Assembly: GCA_036435485.1 (NCBI GenBank)
Contig: CM071598.1
Span: 195,403,148-195,467,147, forward strand
Reading direction: 5' to 3'
From: Saposhnikovia divaricata
Taxonomy: Eukaryota > Streptophyta > Magnoliopsida > Apiales > Apiaceae
Length of the DNA: 64,000 nucleotides
Shown here: positions 21,736 to 29,837 of the stretch, one piece after another
Layout: the number at the start of each line of letters is the position of its first letter
How positions within the stretch are numbered: the stretch's first letter is position 1
Made by a program: the position numbers and the translations under genes
The notes under the pieces: generated by a model
Told to the model about the DNA's origin: nothing
Database searches by the model: none
Seen by the model: the letters and a program-made list of their open reading frames with translations, nothing else

Positions 21736-23967
21736 TTACTGAGGATTAGTTTTAAGGATCCAGACTTGCTTGGATCCTTTGGCATTCTTAACTTTGTTAG
21801 CTTTTGCAGCGGAATTAACATTATCAGAGTTTGAGCTAACAGTATCAGTGTTTGCACTTTCAGTATCAACTTTAACCCATTTTAGATTGGGTTTCAGTTC
21901 ATAGTAATTATGATAGATAGCATGATATTTTCTGCAAGTATAGATGGAATGCCAAGTGCTTCCACAGTGTGTGCATAGAGTCTGTGGCTTAGTTCTAGCA
22001 GAATCCTTCTTTACCTCAGACTTTGTAGGTAAAGAATTTATATTTTTATTTTTCTTGCAGAAATTTGCAAGATGCTTAGTGCTACCACAGTTATGACATG
22101 TCTTTCTTGGAGCATAACTAGCAAGCATTGGTTTATTTCCTGAAGTGATGCCTACTTTTCCATTTCTGTTCTTGTTTGACACTTTCTTTTTCTCAACAGA
22201 TTTTAACTCCTTCAGTTTATGTTTGAGTTGTTTATCTGTCATTGAACCAATATTAACCTGATTAACACTAGTTTTTACTGGTTTTCTTTTGACAGCTTCT
22301 TTTTCATTCTCAGACAAAAATTTACTGGTTCCATGAACAAATTTAGTTCTGACTTTAACTTGATTTTGAAATCTAAGTTCATCTTCCTCATTATAACCTA
22401 GACCAACAGTGTCTGTTTGAAAAATCTGTTGAGTGTCCTTTCCAGAATTAGTCCAAGTCCTAATTTTCTTATTTGCTTCCTCCAACTCAGATTCTAGTTG
22501 TTTATATTTCTGAAGCAAAATCTGTTCTTTGAAAACAGCATCATCTCTCTCTTTCTGAACTTGTTGCATGTTTTCAAGTTTCTCTTCAACAAGTTTATTT
22601 CTCTCTTTAAGTTCAGAATTTTCAGCTTTTATCCTCTCATTTTCTAAAGTCTGATCCCTATAACTTATATGCAATGACTTAAGAAAAATTCTTAATTGAG
22701 CAATGTCATCAATATTATAAGCATAGGTAGTTGGAGGTACCTGATTTTCAGAAGATTCTGATTCAGTAGTAGCCATGAGAGCATAGTTCACTTCTTCATC
22801 AGAATCTGAAGTATCTGCCCAATCTCTGCCTTTAGTGTAGAGTACCTTTCCAGTTTTACCCTTCTTGCACTCAGGAGCATAGTGACCCATCTCCTTACAC
22901 TTGTAGCATTGAATTTCAGACTTATCCTTCTTCCCTTTAGAATCTCTCTTATCAGACTTCCTGTAGCTTTTCCTGTCTTCATTTGAATCCCTAGAAAACC
23001 TTTTTCCTTTCTTGAAATTCTTGAAGCCCATTTTCTTGAAAGTTTTCACCATCAGCACAGCCATTTTTCTCATTTCTTCTTCATCATCCTCAGAGTCAGA
23101 TGATTCAGAAGAGTTTGAATCATAATCAGAGTTTGGTGAATCACTTTCTGAATGTATGACCAAAGCTTTTCCCTTCATTTTCCTTCTTGATGCCTCTTTC
23201 TTCTGAGGCTTCTCTTCAACATTAAGAGCAACTGACTTTCCTTTTCTACTTGATCTCCTGTTTCTCTGCTCCATTTCCAATTCATAAGTTTTGAGCAGTC
23301 CATAAATTTCATCAATCTCTGTTTCAGCAAGATCATAGTTGTCTCTAATAGTGGTTGTTTTCACATCCCACTTTTCAGGTAGAGAAAGAAGAAACTTGAG
23401 ATTCGAGTCTTCTAGATCATACTCTTTGTTGACCAATGACAGATCATTAATCAGTTTACAGAATCTATCAAATGTTTCTGTCATGGTCTCTTCAGGCTTA
23501 GCCTCAAAATGCTCATACTCTTGTGTGAGTATGTTTCTCCTATTCTTCTTAATAGCTGCAGTTCCTTGACACCTGACTTCAAGTGCATCCCATATCTCTT
23601 TTGCAGTGGTGCAGTTAATGACTTTGTTAGACATGACATTGTCTAAGGCACTATGTAATAAATGCCTAACTTTTGCATCCTTAGCAATTGATGATAGATC
23701 TTCAGGAGTCATGTCCTTCTTTTCCTTTGGAACCATTTTTGCTGCTTCACCAGCAACTACAACAGATAGCTTTGTAGGATTGTGAGGACCTTCATAAATC
23801 CTGTCCAGATATTCTGGATCTGTAGCCTCCAGAAACATAGTCATCTTGACCTTCCACATAGCATACTCTAATGGCCTCAGAATAGGAACCCTGATTGGTT
23901 CATAACGACTCACAGTAGTAGGAGCCTTTTCAGAAACAGTAGGTGTTGGTGGAGGAATTTCTGACAT
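21736..23967 (-). CDS. Copia-2 gag (inverted block)
   Basis: 743 codons, intact. Starts MSEIPPPTPTVSEKAPTTVS. Capsid region with YAMWKVKMTMFLEATDPEYL and ETFDRFCKLINDLSLVNKEY; basic/acidic stretch; zinc knuckle CYKCKEMGHYAPEC at about residue 355; coiled-coil region (about 420-510); two further C-x2-C-x4-H-x4-C knuckles (CHNCGSTKHLANFC, CTHCGSTWHSIYTC). The 5' leader CACAACAATAATC is joined to a reversed LTR tail instead of its own primer site. It would package RNA and form particles if transcribed from the minus strand. Confidence 0.9.
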   Translation of the reverse strand: MSEIPPPTPTVSEKAPTTVSRYEPIRVPILRPLEYAMWKVKMTMFLEATDPEYLDRIYEGPHNPTKLSVVVAGEAAKMVPKEKKDMTPEDLSSIAKDAKVRHLLHSALDNVMSNKVINCTTAKEIWDALEVRCQGTAAIKKNRRNILTQEYEHFEAKPEETMTETFDRFCKLINDLSLVNKEYDLEDSNLKFLLSLPEKWDVKTTTIRDNYDLAETEIDEIYGLLKTYELEMEQRNRRSSRKGKSVALNVEEKPQKKEASRRKMKGKALVIHSESDSPNSDYDSNSSESSDSEDDEEEMRKMAVLMVKTFKKMGFKNFKKGKRFSRDSNEDRKSYRKSDKRDSKGKKDKSEIQCYKCKEMGHYAPECKKGKTGKVLYTKGRDWADTSDSDEEVNYALMATTESESSENQVPPTTYAYNIDDIAQLRIFLKSLHISYRDQTLENERIKAENSELKERNKLVEEKLENMQQVQKERDDAVFKEQILLQKYKQLESELEEANKKIRTWTNSGKDTQQIFQTDTVGLGYNEEDELRFQNQVKVRTKFVHGTSKFLSENEKEAVKRKPVKTSVNQVNIGSMTDKQLKHKLKELKSVEKKKVSNKNRNGKVGITSGNKPMLASYAPRKTCHNCGSTKHLANFCKKNKNINSLPTKSEVKKDSARTKPQTLCTHCGSTWHSIYTCRKYHAIYHNYYELKPNLKWVKVDTESANTDTVSSNSDNVNSAAKANKVKNAKGSKQVWILKTNPQ

Positions 23968-23981
23968 GATTATTGTTGTGT

Positions 23982-24318
23982 TTGTGTATTCGGCCTAACA
24001 AGTGGTATCAGAGCTTGATCCAGATTTTTCAGTTGACTCAGTATCAGTGTTTGAGTCTTCATCTTGATCATGCTCCCCCTCAACTGGTTCTCCTCTTTGT
24101 TGTGACTGAGAAGTTTCTCCAGAATTTACCAGTAGAGGTTCAAAGTTTGTTTCAACAGAGTCTGTCAGAATTGTTTCATCAGTGTTTCCTTCATCAGAGT
24201 TTAAAACTTCATTTTCAAAGTTCAGTTGATCATATTCGTCTTTGTCTTCAAGTCCAGTTATCTTCTTATCATCAAAAGAAACATGTATTGATTCCATGAT
24301 CACTTTAGTTCTCAGATT
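23982..24318 (+). repeat. Direct repeat: LTR tail, primer site and inverted linker, copy 2
   Basis: Second copy of the 20163-20500 unit, with an extra primer-binding site at about 24002-24013. After GATTGCAAACTCTGA the sequence changes direction and continues as the plus-strand linker into RT. The switch point sits in the AAACTCTGA motif that is abundant in this element. Confidence 0.9.
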
Positions 24319-24426
24319 GCAAACTCTGATGCTTCAAACTCTGAAAATTCAAATTCTGACTCTGGACAGTCAAGTTCAGGGGGAGTCTCAGAAAACGAAA
24401 ATAGATCACAACAGAATCAGGAGAGC

Positions 24427-26121
24427 ATGGATCAAGGGGGAGGATCACATGATGATAGAAGTCATTTGCCTTCTGCTAGGAAATGGACTAAATCACATAC
24501 ACCTGATTTGATAATTGGTGATCCAGATGCAAAAGTAAAGACAAGAAGTGCTACTGCAAGTGAATGTCTATTTCATGCATTCTTGTCTAAAAATGAACCA
24601 AAGAAAGTGGAAGAAGCTCTTCAAGATGCAGACTGGATAACAGCAATGCAGGAAGAGTTAAATGAATTTGAAAGAAATGAAGTTTGGACCCTTGTACCAA
24701 GGCCAAAGAACAGATCTATTGTTGGTACTAAATGGGTTTTCAGAAAAAAGACTGACAGTGAAGGTGTTATCACAAGGAACAAGGCTAGACTGGTAGCAAA
24801 AGGTTATTCACAGCAGGAAGGAATAGATTATGATGAAACATTTGCTCCAGTAGCAAGATTGGAGGCAATCAGAATTTTTCTAGCATATGCCTCTCACAAG
24901 AAATTCAAAGTGTTCCAGATGGATGTGAAAAGTGCTTTTCTGAATGGAAAGCTTGAAGAAGAAGTGTTTGTTGAACAACCACCAGGATTTGTGGACCCCA
25001 AATATCCAGATTATGTCTACAGGCTAGATAAGGCACTATATGGACTTAAGCAGGCACCAAGAGCATGGTATGAGACACTTGCTCAGTTTCTTCTAGAAAG
25101 TGGATTCAACAGAGGTACAATTGACAAAACTCTGTTTTATTTCAACCAAGGAAGTGACCTCCTTTTAGTTCAAATTTATGTTGATGACATCATCTTTGGG
25201 TCTACTAATGATAAACTCTGTAAGAAGTTTGCCAAGCTCATGCAGTCCAGATATCAAATGAGCATGATGGGAGAGCTTAGTTACTTTCTAGGCCTACAGG
25301 TGAAACAAACAGAAGATGGAATTTTCATTAATCAAGAAAAATACACCAGAAATCTTCTCAAGAAATTTGGTATGCTTGACTGTTCATCTGCATCAACTCC
25401 CATGGCAACAGCAACTAAACTGGACAAAGACACAGGAGTTTCAGTGGATATGACAAACTTCAGGGGCATGATAGGATCTCTTCTATACTTGACAGCTAGT
25501 AGGCCTGACATCATGTATGCAACCTGTCTTTGTGCAAGGTTTCAGGCAGATCCTAGAGAGCCACATCTGACAGCTGTGAAAAGAATCTTCAAGTATCTCA
25601 AGGGCACCATATCATTAGGTCTGTGGTACCCCAGAGAATCAGATTTTAAGCTACTTGGGTATTCCGATGCAGACTTTGCAGGCTGTAAGGTAGACAGAAA
25701 GAGCACTAGTGGAAGTTGTCAATTTCTTGGTGACAGACTTGTTTCCTGGTACAGCAAGAAACAGAAATCAATCTCCACATCTACAGCTGAAGCAGAGTAT
25801 ATTGCAGCTGGTAGCTGTTGTGCACAGATCTTATGGATGAAGAATCAATTGCTGGATTATGGATTGAGGTACAGTAATATACCTATTTACTGTGATAACC
25901 AAAGTGCTATTGCTATGACAGGTAATCCAGTACAACATTCAATGACCAAGCACATCAGCATAAGGTACCACTTCATCAGAGAACATGTGGAAGAAGGAAA
26001 TATTGAACTACATTTTGTCTCTACAGAACAACAGCTTGCAGATATCTTCACTAAACCATTGAGTGAAGTTACATTTACAAGGCTGGTTAATGAACTAGGA
26101 ATGATCTCTGGTTCTGACTAG
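24427..26121 (+). CDS. Copia-2 reverse transcriptase and RNase H
   Basis: 564 codons from the first ATG; open sequence continues upstream to about 24311 as the acidic linker. RT: VWTLVPRPKNRSIVGTKWVF, ARLVAKGYSQQEGIDYDETF, MDVKSAFLNGKLEEEVFVEQ, catalytic YVDDIIFGSTND at about residue 255. RNase H: GYSDADFAGCKVDRKSTSGS, STAEAEYIAAGSC, CDNQSAIAMTGNPVQH, HISIRYHFIREH, QLADIFTKPL. All key residues are present. It sits in the same orientation as the LTRs, unlike gag-integrase. Confidence 0.93.
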   Translation: MDQGGGSHDDRSHLPSARKWTKSHTPDLIIGDPDAKVKTRSATASECLFHAFLSKNEPKKVEEALQDADWITAMQEELNEFERNEVWTLVPRPKNRSIVGTKWVFRKKTDSEGVITRNKARLVAKGYSQQEGIDYDETFAPVARLEAIRIFLAYASHKKFKVFQMDVKSAFLNGKLEEEVFVEQPPGFVDPKYPDYVYRLDKALYGLKQAPRAWYETLAQFLLESGFNRGTIDKTLFYFNQGSDLLLVQIYVDDIIFGSTNDKLCKKFAKLMQSRYQMSMMGELSYFLGLQVKQTEDGIFINQEKYTRNLLKKFGMLDCSSASTPMATATKLDKDTGVSVDMTNFRGMIGSLLYLTASRPDIMYATCLCARFQADPREPHLTAVKRIFKYLKGTISLGLWYPRESDFKLLGYSDADFAGCKVDRKSTSGSCQFLGDRLVSWYSKKQKSISTSTAEAEYIAAGSCCAQILWMKNQLLDYGLRYSNIPIYCDNQSAIAMTGNPVQHSMTKHISIRYHFIREHVEEGNIELHFVSTEQQLADIFTKPLSEVTFTRLVNELGMISGSD

Positions 26122-26255
26122 AAATGTTGGTTAGATTCAAACTTTACTTATGTGATGTATTAATCATATTTCCTGATTGGTTAAATACTAAGTGAACTCT
26201 GTTGATTAAACTCTGTTATGCATACTCTGTTAAACTCTGTCATATTTTGTCCTCA

Positions 26256-26480
26256 AGAATGTATTCGAGAAGTGACTAAGTGAGTGATTCGAGAACTGGA
26301 GTTGACTTGATCGATAACTCTGAGTTCTCGAATAGTGTTATCTTGACATATCGAATCACTTCTCGAATAGCTCTTTTCTCTGGGACTCCTTGAGATATCG
26401 AATAGAGCATTTTGACATATCGAATCCCTGAGATATCGAATAGCATATTGAGTCTTTGAGATATCGAATGTATATATGTC
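26256..26480 (-). repeat. Inverted copy of the Copia-1 LTR motif block
   Basis: The reverse complement matches 12,390-12,612 with only occasional differences (shared AGGAGTCCCAGAGAAAAGAG, CTATTCGAGAACTCAGAG). In Copia-1 this block is LTR; here it lies in the internal region 135 bp after pol, so one family has acquired it from the other. Confidence 0.85.
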
Positions 26481-26839
26481 ATACACTGTTAATAAGTTTG
26501 ATAAACTCTGTGAACTTTGAGTTGATTTTTGTCTGAATGAAAACACCAATGAAGAAATTTGTATGAAGCATGATTCTCAGCAATTAATCATGAATCTTTC
26601 TGAGTTATTGAGATCTAATCTTAGATTGTGCAGAAAGTTAACACAGCATGATACTGGCTCATATTTATAGCATCTCTTAGTTTATTTTGTCCTAAACTCT
26701 GAGTCTATAAATACTGTGTGCATTACCTTTCATGAAGAACTACTGATGTTGATGAACTCTAAACTCTGTTAGTTATACTCTGATAAAATAAAATGTTTAC
26801 TGCAATACCCCAAAGAAAGTGTATATAGGTTGTTATACT

Positions 26840-27135
26840 CCTTTGAGATTATGTTGGATACTAGGATGACCCAGGAACCTATTGGTATATAATATGTGCT
26901 AAAATTCTCTGATTTTTGGTGACTAGTTAAATACTAGGATGACCCAGGAACTTATCAAAATGATAAAGGGCTAAAATTTTTGAATTTTTGGTGACTGGTT
27001 CCAACCTCTGATTACTGGAATGAAAAAAAAAAAATGAAAAAAAAAAAATGAAAAAAAAATGTGTATATAAAGAGGGTATAAAATAAAAAAAAAATGAATG
27101 AAAAAAAAAATGAAAAAAAATGTGTATATAGTTAT
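26840..27135 (+). repeat. Tandem repeat and A-rich ATGAAAA tracts after pol
   Basis: Two ~85-bp units begin ATACTAGGATGACCCAGGAAC (about 26,858 and 26,932) and end TTTTTGGTGACT. They are followed by (A)n-ATG-(A)n arrays at 27,026-27,120 and a repeated ATGTGTATATA. Non-coding. Confidence 0.75.
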
Positions 27136-27774
27136 GAGTACTTCAGAGTTTAGCTTTCATCATACAGTCAGTGTTTACTATGACAGTTTGTGCATCCAGT
27201 GTTTATTGATTTACTTTATGGATTTTATGAAAAATTAGATGCTCTAAAAATGGACTTAGTAAACTCTGCTTCACACACACACATATTCACAACTGTGCAA
27301 TTTATGAAAGGGTTTCGATGATAAAGTTGGAGAATTGACAAACGCTGTTGATTCGTGATTTGTACTCTAAGGTAAATTTTCACTTGGACAATTTGAAAGT
27401 CTTGGAGTAAGTAGGGTTTTTGACAACTGTTAATCAGTGGATAGTTTATGAATGTGTTCTTTATATGATTACTTTAATTAGTTTTCATATTCTTTTCTTG
27501 ATGCATTTTCTTGAAGAACAGTTCATATAACTCAAATAACAGTTGCAGAACACAATGAATATGATTAGAAAAGCAAAATTTTCATTGATAATAAGAAAGA
27601 GATTACAAGCAAATATTACATATTTTTGTTCTTTCTATCTGCTAATCTATTCAACAGGAAAGTAAAAGGTCCGTCCACACCACTCCATTGTTAGCAAAAA
27701 TTCCCAGATCCCATCTTTGCCACTTTATTTGGGTGGAAGTTGAAGGGATAAGGTTATTTTTGCTGACATATTCA

Positions 27775-28032
27775 TTAACAATGGTTGGTGGTGGTGGATA
27801 AGGATGCCTTCGAGGAGAGCCATGCCAATGTTGCTTGGAGGGCAGCATCGATGTCGATCACCCTTGCAGGTTTCTCTCTCTCGAGCTCTTCCAGACCAGC
27901 ATCCATTTGCAGCCACAGCGTCTCAAGCTGTCTATCCCACTCAAACGCTTCAAACTCTTCACGAGTATAGCTGAAGATGTCTCTATTTTCGACAAGATGA
28001 AGGTTTTTCTCTTTGATGGTAAGGTTAGCCAC
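27775..28032 (-). CDS. Antisense extra frame in Copia-2 (85 aa), function unknown
   Basis: Starts MANLTIKEKNLHLVENRD, highly charged (EEFEAFEWDRQLETLW, LEELEREKPARVIDIDAALQ), predicted mostly helical, no membrane segment. A TATA-like CTCTATTTAAAGCC on the minus strand lies about 100 bp upstream (28127-28140). It diverges from the long plus-strand extra frame. The amino-acid composition looks like real protein rather than a chance frame, and no known transposon domain is recognised. Translation is unproven. Antisense extra frames are known in some plant Gypsy lineages; for Copia I know of no standard example. Confidence 0.45.
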   Translation of the reverse strand: MANLTIKEKNLHLVENRDIFSYTREEFEAFEWDRQLETLWLQMDAGLEELEREKPARVIDIDAALQATLAWLSSKASLSTTTNHC

Positions 28033-28126
28033 TGTTTTTCAAGAGTATTTGGTTTGAAAGGTTTGTGATTTTACAGGGGAGACTGAAAGGTTAAAGGTTT
28101 AATGAAATAATCTGATCAAGTCTCTA

Positions 28127-28140
28127 GGCTTTAAATAGAG
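28127..28140 (-). promoter_or_regulatory. TATA-like box for the antisense frame
   Basis: The minus strand reads CTCTATTTAAAGCC about 100 bp before the ATG at 28032. The 530 bp between the two divergent frames (28033-28565) otherwise hold only AT-rich DNA. Confidence 0.35.
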
Positions 28141-28565
28141 ATGGGTAAGAACGAAGTCCTTAATCGCTTCGTATTCTGGTTATTAAAGGCAACAGGTAAA
28201 CGTTTCAAATTCTGATTTTACTTGGGTCCAGATATTTTTAAAAGAGTATTATTTGATTTTTGTTAAAATCAAATATTTTAATGTTTTAATTTTAATATAC
28301 TCTTTTTAAAAATAGGCGCACATGACCCACTCGCCTTTAATGTGTCCCACTTACCTATTATCGCGTCTCACTACACATTAATCAAGGAACTGATTGAGTG
28401 TTTGTTACATAAGAGATTGAGTTTTTATTAATTTAATCACTTTTGTGTCCAAACGAGTTTGCTTTATTCTTACTCTCACAGTTTTCTTATTTTTCTCTTG
28501 GGCACTCACGCAAACACCTTTCCTACATTCATATCTTTTGGAAATTCTTGGAAATTCTTAACTCA

Positions 28566-29837
28566 ATGGCATCTAAAGCATTCACTGCTCTTGGCTTACG
28601 GTTTGTTCCTAATAACTATGAAGCTCCACTCTATCATGAACGCGTTCCAGAATCGTTTCATCTCATGCAGAACTTTTTGAGAGATTCAGAGATTGGACAA
28701 GCTCTGACTGGACCTGCTATTCTTTCTGCGTCTCAAATTGCTTCATTCTGGCAGAACTCAGTTTATGTGGATGGAGGAGAAAGTGGAACTCCTACCATTA
28801 TCTTCACCTATGACGACCAAGACCATGTGATTACTCCACAGACTGTACGAGATACGATGGGTTTTGACACACATACTTCTTATGCTCTGGTTAATGAAAG
28901 TTATCTGAGAGATATGCTACAAGAGATAGGTTACATGGAATCTCTTGACAAGCTAGGCAGTATAAAGCGACCAAATCTAAGAAAGGAATGGAATTTCTTC
29001 TTTGATTGCATAACAAGAACATTCCAGAAGAAAGTCACAAACTGGGATGCCATTCCAATGGATAGTCTTCATATCGGGTATTCTCTGCTCTATGGTATTA
29101 ATTTTGATTTTGGTCGATATGTTTTGATGAACTTGGGTGATAAATTGTCAGAGTCTACCACTGTCTACTATGCTCGTTTCTGTCAAATGATGTTCAATGC
29201 ATGTGTACCTGGTCTTGAAATTGATGAAACTGATAAAGTTGATCCTTTTAGAGTCAATAAGCGCATATTCTCTGATATGACTAACAAGGATGTTGGTAAA
29301 GAAAATCTTCCTGAGTTTATCATGCCTCTTGCTCTACGAAATTTTCTAAATCAACCACAAGAACCACAACACGACCAACAGGAACCACAACACGATGCAC
29401 CACAACAAGATGAATCTGAACAAGAACCACAACAACCTGAACCACACCCTGAACCTCAAACAGAACCAAACACTGAATCACCTGCAAAGCAATCTTCACC
29501 CACTTCAAACTCAAACTCTGATTCTCCATTAACATCAAAGTCTAAATCTCAAGGTGTTAAGAAAGCACTTGCTGCACGACATGCAAGTCTAAGACAGGCA
29601 GAAGAGACAAAGAGGCAATCAAAACGAAAGTCTCCTGAAGCTGTTTACACTAGAAAAGGGAAGAGACTGAAAGCTCGAGCAAACATGCCTAAGTCACCAC
29701 CTTGTGAAGAGGATTCAGATAATGTACCTCTAGCAAAACGAAGAAGAGTGATATTCTCTGATTCTGTGGATGAAGATATTGAAGCTCCAGAGGTTGTTTC
29801 ACAGAAACACCTTCTGTTGAGATTGAGAAAGATGTAA
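28566..29837 (+). CDS. Copia-2 extra gene after pol, first frame
   Basis: Starting at ATG 28566 (MASKAFTALGLRFVPNNYEA) gives about 423 codons. The N-terminal ~260 residues form a globular-looking domain (LTGPAILSASQIASFW, GTPTIIFTYDDQDHVITPQT, NFFFDCITRTFQKKVTNWD, STTVYYARFCQMMFN), followed by a P/Q/E-rich low-complexity stretch and a lysine/arginine-rich segment that could be a nuclear signal (KRQSKRKSPE, KRRRV). No transmembrane segment is seen, so it does not look like an envelope protein. The frame ends at TAATG, overlapping the next frame by one base. Similar genes occur between pol and the 3' LTR in other plant Copia elements. The function is not known to me. Confidence 0.7.
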   Translation: MASKAFTALGLRFVPNNYEAPLYHERVPESFHLMQNFLRDSEIGQALTGPAILSASQIASFWQNSVYVDGGESGTPTIIFTYDDQDHVITPQTVRDTMGFDTHTSYALVNESYLRDMLQEIGYMESLDKLGSIKRPNLRKEWNFFFDCITRTFQKKVTNWDAIPMDSLHIGYSLLYGINFDFGRYVLMNLGDKLSESTTVYYARFCQMMFNACVPGLEIDETDKVDPFRVNKRIFSDMTNKDVGKENLPEFIMPLALRNFLNQPQEPQHDQQEPQHDAPQQDESEQEPQQPEPHPEPQTEPNTESPAKQSSPTSNSNSDSPLTSKSKSQGVKKALAARHASLRQAEETKRQSKRKSPEAVYTRKGKRLKARANMPKSPPCEEDSDNVPLAKRRRVIFSDSVDEDIEAPEVVSQKHLLLRLRKM

